Shown in pieces: positions 7,726 to 16,194 of a stretch of DNA of 64,000 nucleotides (the stretch's first letter is position 1; every line of letters starts with the position of its first letter). The notes beneath the pieces are model-generated. The model was given only the letters and a program-made list of their open reading frames with translations, did no database searches and was not told the DNA's origin. The position numbers were made by a program, and so were the translations under genes. Origin of the DNA: Myroides sp. WP-1 (GTDB lineage Bacteria; Bacteroidota; Bacteroidia; Flavobacteriales; Flavobacteriaceae); NCBI RefSeq assembly GCF_014145635.1, contig NZ_JACHTC010000007.1:1-64000 (forward strand), read 5' to 3'.

Positions 7726-9447
7726 TTATTTTTTTAAATTAAGTTTTTCGATTTGTTCAAAATCTTCTTTTTTCAAATTCATTTTTTGATAGGGAACCGC
7801 TAGATCGTGATCGTTTAAATACAATCGAGGTACCACTTTAAATTGAGGGTTAACAAGAGAGTGTTCCGGTTTAAAATAGGGGGTTTGTATAGCAGCAGCA
7901 TCGAGCAACGTGTGAAAAATGACCTGTGTGTTAATCGGGTCTTTGTATCGGTTTTTTGCCAGTTGATAGGCTGTCGGATGCGCATCGATATACGAATTAG
8001 AGAACCACAAGAAAAAGGGAATATGCAATTGATAATACGAAGGTGTAGGAGAGGAGTGTAAAAACAAACCTCGATCATCATCAAATAAATCTTCTCCGTG
8101 ATCTGAAGTGTACAACAACATCGTTTGTGCATCAACAGTTTGCAATGCATCTAGGGTTGTTGATAGGAAGTAGTCCGTGTATAAAATACTGTTGTCATAC
8201 GTGTTGACCAATTGTTCCTTTTGTCGACGACTTACCGCCGTAAGATTATCGGGTGTAAATTGTCGAAATGCTTTAGGATAGCGTTCTTTGTAATTGAAAT
8301 GTGAGCCATAGCTGTGTAAAATAATGAATAGGTTGCCTGGTTGTTGTTCAATCAATTCCGTCATGAGTGGAATCAACTCCTCATCAGGATGATTCACAGT
8401 TAATCGCGTTTTACTATCCGTTGTTCGAATGGTTTTATAAATATCCGCCTCTTTGGTGAAGTATTCAATAAACGAATTGTTTTCGGATTGATTGGATAAA
8501 CAAATCGTTGTAAATCCCGCTTCTTTAAATGCTTGGGCTATTCCTTTTCTATAGTAGATGTCGCGATAGCTAGCGGCATTAACATCGGAAAGAATCATTG
8601 ATACGCTTTTGTGTGTTGTATTGGATTGAGTTAGAGCATCTTCAAATAAAACGAGGTGTTCCTGCTTGGATAAAAGAGGATTCGTTGGGCGATCGTATCC
8701 ATATAGTTGCCAATTGTGTGCTCGTCCTGTCTCACCGACTACAAGTATAATAATTTGACGCACACTATCTTGAGGCATTTTGGTAGCTTCAAATACGAAG
8801 TTCTTAGAAGTTTGAGGATATGCATTGACCTTTTTCCATTTGTTAACTGCAAAATGTAGATTGTAATAAGCATTAATAGGGTATACATCAACCGTAAAAG
8901 AAAAAGCTTCTCTGTTTTTGTTTTGAGCACCTAACGATAAGACAAACGAACTAAAAAAGAGCAAAACTCCAATGTTGAACGCGCGATGTCTAAAAACCTT
9001 AGGTAGGTATATTTTTCTTCTCCATTGCAAAATGGCCCAAATGAGAGTAGGAATGTACAGTAAACACACGAAGGCGATCGAAGGAAGTAAACTTCCTAAG
9101 AGTTCGGTGATTTCCGTGGCATTCGTTGTGGCCACATTTAGATACATATCAACGGCAATAACATCCTCTCCAAAAAGATAGAATAGCACAATTTGAAAGG
9201 CGTGAATAAATAAAACAGGAAACAAGAGCACCTGAATACGTCCCATATTTTTAAACAGAGAAAATACAAGTAGGTACAAACTCAATGGGAATACAAATAC
9301 CGTGATTCTGCCTAGTATATTCAATGGCTGAAAGGCCGTAAAATAAAAGGTAGGAACCATATTTACGAACAAGTAGATGCAGAATAAAGCAATAGGGCTA
9401 TAGCCAATACGTTTTAGTAGGTTTCTTTTCTGTAGTTTTTCACGCAT
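7726..9447 (-). CDS. Phosphoethanolamine transferase, sulfatase fold (EptA-like)
   Basis: A 573-residue inner-membrane enzyme with about five N-terminal helices (residues 1-175) followed by a periplasmic alkaline-phosphatase/sulfatase domain. The metal ligand E239 lies in VVGETGRAHN. The likely nucleophile is T278 in SNTTHKS, and TSDHGEDLFDD holds further ligands. EptA/Mcr enzymes move phosphoethanolamine from phosphatidylethanolamine to lipid A and cause polymyxin resistance. Whether lipid A is the target here cannot be told from sequence. It sits 4 bp upstream of the PCMD gene and 11 bp after the Omp85-like gene. Confidence 0.88.
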   Translation of the reverse strand: MREKLQKRNLLKRIGYSPIALFCIYLFVNMVPTFYFTAFQPLNILGRITVFVFPLSLYLLVFSLFKNMGRIQVLLFPVLFIHAFQIVLFYLFGEDVIAVDMYLNVATTNATEITELLGSLLPSIAFVCLLYIPTLIWAILQWRRKIYLPKVFRHRAFNIGVLLFFSSFVLSLGAQNKNREAFSFTVDVYPINAYYNLHFAVNKWKKVNAYPQTSKNFVFEATKMPQDSVRQIIILVVGETGRAHNWQLYGYDRPTNPLLSKQEHLVLFEDALTQSNTTHKSVSMILSDVNAASYRDIYYRKGIAQAFKEAGFTTICLSNQSENNSFIEYFTKEADIYKTIRTTDSKTRLTVNHPDEELIPLMTELIEQQPGNLFIILHSYGSHFNYKERYPKAFRQFTPDNLTAVSRRQKEQLVNTYDNSILYTDYFLSTTLDALQTVDAQTMLLYTSDHGEDLFDDDRGLFLHSSPTPSYYQLHIPFFLWFSNSYIDAHPTAYQLAKNRYKDPINTQVIFHTLLDAAAIQTPYFKPEHSLVNPQFKVVPRLYLNDHDLAVPYQKMNLKKEDFEQIEKLNLKK

Positions 9448-9458
9448 AAAAAATGTTT

Positions 9459-10607
9459 TTAAAAGGCTTCGTTAATATTGAAATAGAAGCCACTTTGTCC
9501 TCGTGCTATACCATAATCAAATCGAATATTGACGCGATTTTTAAATTCCCATCGATACCCTACACCATAGGTAGGTAGGGTCTCATCCCAATTAAAACTA
9601 CTGAATTTTTTAAAGACATTTCCAACTCCTCCCCAGACAACTATTCCGTGGCGATTGTATATCTTTTGACGCAGTTCTACTTGTGTGTTTAATTCTTTTC
9701 GATCGCGATATTGTCCGGTGAGATAACCACGCATTTGTCGAGGTCCTCCAATTTGTGCCATCATGTTCCAAGGAACATCTCCATTGTTGAAAATACCGTT
9801 GAAATCAAAAGCTAAAATACTTTTAGGCGTTAAGCGCTGGTAGTACCTTGCTGTAGTTTCAATCTGACTGAGGTGTATATTACTTCCTAAAGTACGCGAG
9901 TAAAACGTTTGTTGGTATTGTAAAAAGATTCCTTTATACGGATTGGGAACAAAATCACGTGTGTCATAAGAAAAGATAAAACCCCCACCAACTAACGTTG
10001 TCGTTAAGTTTTCATTAGGTTGAAATTCTTTGATTTCAAAATCACTGCCGCGAAGATTTTTGGCAGAAAAGGTTAATCCAATATAGCCATTTTGAACAAC
10101 TTCAGCTAAGAAATCAGCTTTTAATGATAAGCGATATTCATTGTATTCTGAATAATTTCCTGCCGCACCAGCCTCATATCCCATGCCGTAATATTTACTT
10201 GGCATGTAGGTAAAAGACATATCTGCATTGATTCTGTATTTATCATCGGGAAAGATGGTGTTGTTTTCCATTCCAATAGAGAAAAAGCCACTAGTGGTGA
10301 TATTGGTGTAAATGGAAACGTTTGAAGGCGATAGTTCGCTGTTTTCTCGATCAAGGCGATACAAACCCGAAGCAATTAGCCCTAACCCCAATTTGGTGTC
10401 AACAGAATAGCTCGGTCCACCAATAAAGGAAATATCAAACTTACTCTGTGATTTATCTTTTTTAGCTTCTTCAAAGTAATGGATGATCCGTTCAAAAAAC
10501 TTTTTCTTTTCTAGTGAGTCATTGACCTGTTGAGATTCCGTTTGCCCATAGGAAGGCAAACAACCCCAAAAAACCAACAGTAAAACTAGAGCGGTTATAT
10601 TTTTCAT
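9459..10607 (-). CDS. BamA/Omp85-type outer membrane barrel protein
   Basis: This 382-residue protein has a signal peptide (MKNITALVLLLVFWGCLPSYGQ). The mature part is rich in alternating beta strands. GYRWEFKNRVNIRFDYGIARG near the C-terminus is typical of the Omp85 barrel, as is the GGPRQMRGY segment, which matches the lid-lock loop of BamA/TamA barrels. No POTRA domain is evident, so this is a barrel-only member. It is the first gene of a same-strand trio with the phosphoethanolamine transferase and PCMD genes. Confidence 0.8.
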   Translation of the reverse strand: MKNITALVLLLVFWGCLPSYGQTESQQVNDSLEKKKFFERIIHYFEEAKKDKSQSKFDISFIGGPSYSVDTKLGLGLIASGLYRLDRENSELSPSNVSIYTNITTSGFFSIGMENNTIFPDDKYRINADMSFTYMPSKYYGMGYEAGAAGNYSEYNEYRLSLKADFLAEVVQNGYIGLTFSAKNLRGSDFEIKEFQPNENLTTTLVGGGFIFSYDTRDFVPNPYKGIFLQYQQTFYSRTLGSNIHLSQIETTARYYQRLTPKSILAFDFNGIFNNGDVPWNMMAQIGGPRQMRGYLTGQYRDRKELNTQVELRQKIYNRHGIVVWGGVGNVFKKFSSFNWDETLPTYGVGYRWEFKNRVNIRFDYGIARGQSGFYFNINEAF

Positions 10608-10637
10608 GGTGGGAGCGTGTTTTATAATGTGTTTATT

Positions 10638-11831
10638 TTAGTGTTGTAAGGCTATTGTAATCTGTGCGTAGATGATGATCAAGGCAAGAATGAAAATTAG
10701 AGTTAACAGTATACCTTGCAGCGTGCTTATCTTTTTTTGGTGATACGCCATTGCTTTGATGTATAAATATTGGGGAATGAACAAAGCGAGGATTACCCCT
10801 GCAATTGCTGCATAACCCAAGGCAAGAATAAACCCTTCAGGATAAAATAAGGCAAATAGCAAAGGAGGAATAAAAGTCAACAAGCCTGCTGCACTTGTTC
10901 TAAACCATCCCGATGACTTCTTTTGCAAAACATCCTTATAGTAGTCAAATAAACCGATGCTAACGCCTAAAAAAGAGGTTCCTAGCGCTGTAGCTGCAAA
11001 TAAACTGAACAAGGTCTCCACATGTGCTGAGTGCGACATTTCTCGAATACTTAAAATAAGTCCTTTTAGTTCTGCATTATCGTTTAAAATTTGCATGAAT
11101 CGCGTTTGATCTAAGCTTCCCAAAACGACAATTTGCCAAATTAAATAGATAACTAAGGGAAGTAAACTTCCTAGAATAAAGGCGCGTTTAAGTAGTTTTT
11201 TATCTCCATTGAGGTAGCTGACAATGCTGGGAATACTTCCGTGAAAGCCAAAAGAAGTAAAAATAGCAGGTATAGCTGTGATCGTTAATCCAATAGAAAT
11301 GGGGCTGTGTAAGAGATTGGCTTGACGTATGAATGGAAACAATAATGCAACCAGTAGGACCAAAAAGATAAGTTTAGCAATAAACAAACCTCGTGTTAAC
11401 CAGTCTACCCAATGCGTACCAATAATAACGATGCCACTAAATACAAGTGAAAACAGCAAGATAGCAGTGCGACTCCCTAAGTTCGTGTCAAACAAGAGAT
11501 CGATGTTCGCTTTGATTATCGTTCCTCCTCCTGACATGTAAGCTGCAGTTAATCCGTAAATCAAAAACATCAAACTAAACCCAGCTAGTTTATTAATAAA
11601 GGAACCAGCATACTTTTTAGTCAGGGTGTTAAAACCTGCGCTAGAATCATTGTAATCGTAAATATCAACCATGAGCAAAGCTGTATAGCACATTGCAAAC
11701 CAAATAACGCCCAAAAGTACAGTGGTTCCCAAAAAACCAACACCAGCGGATGTTATTGGCATAGCAAGCATTCCTCCTCCAATGGAGGAACCTGCGATAA
11801 TTAAAATGCTACCTAGTAATTTACTCTTCAT
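10638..11831 (-). CDS. Aromatic amino acid permease (HAAAP family)
   Basis: A 397-residue transporter from the ATG at 11831; the GTG at 11855 would add eight residues without support. The N-terminus (LLGSILIIAGSSIGGGMLAMP) is the substrate-binding unwound helix typical of the TyrP/Mtr/TnaB permeases, which import Tyr or Trp with protons. About eleven membrane helices can be counted. The substrate cannot be fixed from sequence. It lies 30 bp upstream of the Omp85-like gene but is probably a separate unit. Confidence 0.88.
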   Translation of the reverse strand: MKSKLLGSILIIAGSSIGGGMLAMPITSAGVGFLGTTVLLGVIWFAMCYTALLMVDIYDYNDSSAGFNTLTKKYAGSFINKLAGFSLMFLIYGLTAAYMSGGGTIIKANIDLLFDTNLGSRTAILLFSLVFSGIVIIGTHWVDWLTRGLFIAKLIFLVLLVALLFPFIRQANLLHSPISIGLTITAIPAIFTSFGFHGSIPSIVSYLNGDKKLLKRAFILGSLLPLVIYLIWQIVVLGSLDQTRFMQILNDNAELKGLILSIREMSHSAHVETLFSLFAATALGTSFLGVSIGLFDYYKDVLQKKSSGWFRTSAAGLLTFIPPLLFALFYPEGFILALGYAAIAGVILALFIPQYLYIKAMAYHQKKISTLQGILLTLIFILALIIIYAQITIALQH

Positions 11832-12045
11832 TACGTTCAAATTAAGACGAAACACAAAGATAAAAAAGCTTTATGTCTTATTATTTTAATGTTAAGATAA
11901 TTTTGTTCTGTAAAAATGCTTTAATTGTTAAATACGAGGTGTTTGATTAGTATAATTGTCGTCCTCTTGAAAAAGAGTTTTTTCTATAATGGTTTCAGTT
12001 CTCTTATTTAATTGAGAATAATTTACAACTTTTTCCTTTTATAAT

Positions 12046-12062
12046 AGAGAATACTATTCTCT
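12046..12062. promoter_or_regulatory. Perfect 17-bp palindrome, candidate operator
   Basis: Two perfect 8-bp arms (AGAGAATA and TATTCTCT) flank a single central C. It sits in the 529-bp gap between the permease (minus) and the metal-uptake locus (plus). A second, looser pair TTCTC-N10-GAGAA lies just upstream near 11999-12018, and a 6-bp stem occurs at 12110-12129. The regulator is unknown. Nothing else in 11832-12360 looks like a gene. Confidence 0.4.
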
Positions 12063-12345
12063 TTGATTCACAAAAAGTTTTTTTTACTAAAATTTATCGA
12101 CTGTTAAGGACTGACCTTATTTTGTCAGTGTTCTTGAAATTGGAGGTAATTGTTATGAAATGGTAAGGTGAACTATTTTTTGACGCTCATAACAATAGTT
12201 TTTAATTAAATATGATGAAGAAAACGCAAGGGAATGTGCTGTGATGAAGTACTTTTTTTTAAAGATAGATAAAATAAAAAAACAAAGAAGCGTACTAAAA
12301 TCTATAAAAAAACACAAAAAAAATGTCTAACTAAAGAATCTACAC

Positions 12346-12353
12346 TATATTTG
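12346..12353 (+). promoter_or_regulatory. -7 promoter box before metal-uptake locus
   Basis: TATATTTG matches the Bacteroidota -7 consensus TAnnTTTG exactly. It ends only 7 bases before the ATG at 12361, so the transcript would be nearly leaderless, or translation may start at the second ATG at 12376. No clear -33 TTG is seen. Confidence 0.5.
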
Positions 12354-12360
12354 TCCAAGT

Positions 12361-12732
12361 ATGAGTAGAAAAAAAATGATAGCAAGGATATTACTCGTGG
12401 TAGCTTTTATGTTTACCACTGTATTTCAATTGGTACATAGCTATCAACATATTTCTACTGCGGTTGCTTATGAAAATGAACATCGCACACATGCACATTA
12501 TACAGAAGGACGTGGAGAGAACAGCAGTGTTCAACTCATCGAAGACCACGGACATGTAGATCACTGTTTTGCCTGTGATAGTATTCCTACTTCAGGATTA
12601 GAACCTGTTTATGTGGAATGGCAAAGTATTTCATATCAAACGACGCAACAAGTTCAGGAGGAAGTGACGTTATTGTTTACTCCCCTTTCTCACGTTTATT
12701 ACTCCCTTCGAGCCCCTCCAGTTTTAGTTTAA
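12361..12732 (+). CDS. Small secreted His/Cys-rich protein of metal-uptake locus
   Basis: A 123-residue protein with an N-terminal membrane segment or signal peptide (ARILLVVAFMFTTVF). The middle holds many His residues (HRTHAHY, EDHGHVDHCFACD) and a CxxC, all plausible metal ligands. It ends in SLRAPPVLV. I do not recognise a named family. The neighbouring gene at 15169 has a similar plan: N-terminal hydrophobic segment, Cys pair, C-terminal RGPP. A TonB receptor gene follows 70 bp later. The start may be 12361 or 12376. Confidence 0.65.
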   Translation: MSRKKMIARILLVVAFMFTTVFQLVHSYQHISTAVAYENEHRTHAHYTEGRGENSSVQLIEDHGHVDHCFACDSIPTSGLEPVYVEWQSISYQTTQQVQEEVTLLFTPLSHVYYSLRAPPVLV

Positions 12733-12802
12733 TTTTTAGATTTTTTAGCCCGTTCAATGATTGTTCAGGCTGTTATTTCATTAATTAAACATACATTTTA
12801 CA

Positions 12803-15169
12803 ATGAAAATTCTATGTACATGGATGGTGCTGCTATGCGCTTTAAGCATGCATGCGCAATCTTATACAATCAAGGGAAGAGTATCTGATTATCATGGAGA
12901 AACCTTACTTGGTGCAACGATTACTTTAGGAGATCAGGCCTTTATGACTGATGCCAAAGGAAAGTTTCAATCTAATCCCCTCAATTCTGGTCTTTATACA
13001 TTGACCGTTTCTTATCTTGGTTATGAAACATTAACCCTCGAGCTTGATGTGCAAGGGGATCAGGAGCTAGACTTGCATCTCAAAGACAGTTCAACCCTTT
13101 TGGATCAGGTGGTTGTTTCTAGTCAAGGGAAACACTCCGTTCAACATGTCGATAAAGTATCGCATCAACAATTAGTAGATAAATTTGCAGGATCACTTGC
13201 GAAAACACTAGAATCTGTAGCTGGAGTTAATGCGATGGATATCGGTGCTGGAGCATCTAAACCTGTTATTCGTGGCTTGGGCTTTAACCGTGTTGCTGTT
13301 ACAGAAAACGGAGCGAAACAAGAAGGACAACAATGGGGTGCAGATCACGGTTTGGAGATCGATGCATTGAGTACCGAAGAAGTAGAAGTGATCAAAGGAG
13401 TTGGAGCTATCGAATATGGTAGTGATGCTATTGGCGGAGTGATTAAAATCAACAATGAAAAGGTTCCTCAAGTGCATAGTTTTGACGGAAAAGCAATTGT
13501 TTATGGCAAATCAGTCAACGATGCAATCGGCGCTTCAGTTCAGGTTAAACAGCGGGGAGAGCGTTTTTTCTATAAATTGAAAGTGACCGGACAAGATTAT
13601 GGAGACTATCGTGTGCCTATTAAACAAATTGATTACCTCAATACCATCATTCCTATCTATGGAGAACGAATGAAAAATACTGCCGGAAAAAACATAGCGC
13701 TTTACGGACAACTTGGTTATGTTGATACTAATTTTAAAAATATTTTGAGTATTAGCAATGTCTACGACAAAAGTGGCTTTTTTCCAGGAGCGCATGGAAT
13801 TCCCAATATAGAAGCGGTACAAGATGACGGTAACCATAGAAATATTGAGTTACCCAACCAATCTGTTAATCACTTTAAAGTGACAAATACGGCTACATGG
13901 GATTTATCAGCCAATCAAAAAGTAAGTGTTTTGTTGGCTTTTCAAAATAATAGAAGACAAGAAAATAGCTTGTTTCACTCGCATTTTTCCAATCAGCTGC
14001 CACCAGCAACTAATCCGAATTTAGAGCTGGAATTTGTATTGAATACGTTTGATGCAGCTGTTAAATATGAACACATCTTCTCGACAGAACACAAGCTTAC
14101 GGTGGGTATTCAGCAGAATTACCAAAATAACACGATTGGCGGTTATGGCTTTTTGTTGCCAAAGTTCAATAAGTTTGGAGTAGGTGCTTTTGGAATGTAC
14201 GAATACTTTGTCAATGATCGCCTTACTTGGGAAGCAGGAATACGAGCAGACTATGCCAGTATACACGTGAAACCGTTTTATGATACTATACTCTATGACT
14301 ATCTCATTGAAAAAGGACAAGCAACAGAAACAGCAACAAGTTATGCACAACGCAGTGTAAAACAAGATCGAGATTTTAGCAGTTTTAATGGAATGATTGG
14401 TGCAAAATTTGACTGGTCTGAACGCGTGAATATCGCAGGAACAATAGGAACGAATTTTCGCTTTCCTACGGCAATTGAATTAGCTTCCAACGGTGTGCAT
14501 CATGGAGCATTTCGCCATGAAAAAGGAAATCCAAACTTGGATCCTGAAAAGGGAATAGCCGTTGATTTTAGAGCAACTGTAAAAACAGAAACATTTAGTA
14601 CAACGCTGAGCCCTTATGCTTATTATTTTACTAATTATATCTTCTTAAAACCTACTGGAACATTTTCTATTCTACCCGATAGCGGACAAATTTATGAATA
14701 CACACAATCGAAAGCCTTAATTACAGGGTTTGAATGGAAAGCAGAAAAACGCTTTTGGAATCGTTTAACTGTTGAAGGGGTGTTTGAGTTTATTTACAAC
14801 AAACAGTTGGACAATGGAAAAAAAGGAAATTATCCTTTGCCTTTTTCAACACCAGCCAATTTATTTGGTCAACTGAGCTATACCTTAAAGGACTGGAAGA
14901 TTTTTAATCAAACAGAGGTGTTTGTAAACGGTAAATGGTACGCAGAACAAAAGCGAATTGCACAAGGAGAAGAGGCGACCCCAAGCTCGCAGAGTTATGG
15001 AATGGGAATCACTTCAACACTCCGACTCGGTAAGGTAGAAGCCAAAACCAGTCTGACAGCAACGAATATCCTAGATGCCAAAATATTGAATCACATGAGT
15101 TTTTATCGACCATTAGGCATTCCAGAATTAGGTAGATCCATCCAATTAATGATTCAAATACCCTTTTAA
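12803..15169 (+). CDS. TonB-dependent receptor, probably zinc (ZnuD-like)
   Basis: A 788-residue outer-membrane receptor. It has a signal peptide (ending MHAQS) and an N-terminal carboxypeptidase-like repeat domain (IKGRVSDYHGETLLGATI, about residues 22-100). A TonB plug (about 110-220, with GLGFNRVAVTENG and GSDAIGGVI) and a 22-strand barrel follow. The ELASNGVHHGAFRHEKGNPNL stretch is typical of ZnuD-type metal receptors. The flanking His-rich proteins support transport of zinc or another transition metal. The stop codon overlaps the start of the next gene by one base. Confidence 0.85.
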   Translation: MKILCTWMVLLCALSMHAQSYTIKGRVSDYHGETLLGATITLGDQAFMTDAKGKFQSNPLNSGLYTLTVSYLGYETLTLELDVQGDQELDLHLKDSSTLLDQVVVSSQGKHSVQHVDKVSHQQLVDKFAGSLAKTLESVAGVNAMDIGAGASKPVIRGLGFNRVAVTENGAKQEGQQWGADHGLEIDALSTEEVEVIKGVGAIEYGSDAIGGVIKINNEKVPQVHSFDGKAIVYGKSVNDAIGASVQVKQRGERFFYKLKVTGQDYGDYRVPIKQIDYLNTIIPIYGERMKNTAGKNIALYGQLGYVDTNFKNILSISNVYDKSGFFPGAHGIPNIEAVQDDGNHRNIELPNQSVNHFKVTNTATWDLSANQKVSVLLAFQNNRRQENSLFHSHFSNQLPPATNPNLELEFVLNTFDAAVKYEHIFSTEHKLTVGIQQNYQNNTIGGYGFLLPKFNKFGVGAFGMYEYFVNDRLTWEAGIRADYASIHVKPFYDTILYDYLIEKGQATETATSYAQRSVKQDRDFSSFNGMIGAKFDWSERVNIAGTIGTNFRFPTAIELASNGVHHGAFRHEKGNPNLDPEKGIAVDFRATVKTETFSTTLSPYAYYFTNYIFLKPTGTFSILPDSGQIYEYTQSKALITGFEWKAEKRFWNRLTVEGVFEFIYNKQLDNGKKGNYPLPFSTPANLFGQLSYTLKDWKIFNQTEVFVNGKWYAEQKRIAQGEEATPSSQSYGMGITSTLRLGKVEAKTSLTATNILDAKILNHMSFYRPLGIPELGRSIQLMIQIPF

Positions 15170-15492
15170 TGAAGCAAATGAATAGCAGTGTTAGTAAGTA
15201 TTTTGCTTTGGTGGTTATCTTTTTTATTCCACTTATTAGCAACTTACTACACTATGTTATCATTGAACATGAGTTTGGAAAGCGAAATCGCGATTTAGAA
15301 TGGGTAGATGGCAGTAAAATTCACTACTGTGATCAATACTTGTGTAAGATTCATCCCGCTATTGCAGCGCCTGAATCGCCTGTTGTATTTACCCCACTAG
15401 TTAACTATAAAACCATTGTATTAATCCCATGTGAAATTGTTGAACAATTCTCGTCTTGGTTCTACTTTAATCGTGGACCACCAGGAGAGTGA
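15169..15492 (+). CDS. Small membrane-anchored or secreted protein of metal-uptake locus
   Basis: A 107-residue protein whose ATG overlaps the receptor stop codon (TAATG), so it is translationally coupled. Residues 11-30 are hydrophobic. The rest holds IHYCDQYLCKIHP, a possible Cys/His metal site, and ends in YFNRGPPGE. The overall plan resembles the gene at 12361, but direct identity is low. I do not recognise a family. Its position suggests a role in metal uptake or handling. Confidence 0.65.
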   Translation: MKQMNSSVSKYFALVVIFFIPLISNLLHYVIIEHEFGKRNRDLEWVDGSKIHYCDQYLCKIHPAIAAPESPVVFTPLVNYKTIVLIPCEIVEQFSSWFYFNRGPPGE

Positions 15493-15551
15493 AATTTTAA
15501 ATAGGAAACAACAATAAGACAAGATCAACAATAACATTTAAATTTTATACA

Positions 15552-16082
15552 ATGAAAAAAATACAATATTTAGCAGCAGTTTCAATCGCAAGTCTATTCG
15601 CTTTCACTTCATGTTCAAGTGATGATAGCACCGATACAGAAAAGCCAGTTGTCAATTTGGTAGCACCCAAAGAAGGAGCCAAATTAGAAGCTGGAAAAGA
15701 CATCCACTTTGATATGATCGTTTCTGACAACGAAGGACTAGGATCATATAATGTGGATATACACAATAATTTCGATGGTCATGGTCATACTGGCGAAAAC
15801 CATACCCATGCAATAAAAGCTTTGGCGGAAACAAAACCGTTTGCTTATAATAATACATGGGATTTGGGTGGAGTTAAGAATGATCAAATTCACCATCATG
15901 AGATTGTAATTGCTGAAAATGCAACACCAGGAAAATATCATTTTGCTGTAAAAGTCTTAGACAAAGCAGGAAATCAAACAATGGTGTTTAGAAATATCGA
16001 AATAGTACCAAGTGGAGAAGGAGACGGTGGTCACGACCACGACCACGATCACGACCACGACGATCACAATCACGCACATTAA
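15552..16082 (+). CDS. DUF4625 lipoprotein with His-rich tail
   Basis: A 176-residue lipoprotein (lipobox ending at C21, followed by SSDDS). The body is a beta-sandwich of the DUF4625 type (VNLVAPKEGAKLEAG, IHFDMIVSDNEGL). His residues occur in the domain (DGHGHTGENHTHA, QIHHHEI) and in a C-terminal run of alternating His and Asp (about residues 160-176). Such tails bind zinc, nickel or copper. It probably captures metal at the cell surface for the receptor encoded upstream. Confidence 0.88.
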   Translation: MKKIQYLAAVSIASLFAFTSCSSDDSTDTEKPVVNLVAPKEGAKLEAGKDIHFDMIVSDNEGLGSYNVDIHNNFDGHGHTGENHTHAIKALAETKPFAYNNTWDLGGVKNDQIHHHEIVIAENATPGKYHFAVKVLDKAGNQTMVFRNIEIVPSGEGDGGHDHDHDHDHDDHNHAH

Positions 16083-16112
16083 GTAGCCGCCTTAATTGGT
16101 TTATATTTGTAG

Positions 16113-16138
16113 AAAGCAAGGTGTAATGCCTTGCTTTT
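16113..16138 (+). terminator. Terminator of metal-uptake locus
   Basis: A 9-bp stem (16113-16121 / 16129-16137) with a 7-nt loop is followed by a short T run. Confidence 0.75.
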
Positions 16139-16194
16139 GCATTTATTATTAATATATTTACTTTCACATAAATTTTAAAACAGAATTATTTATT

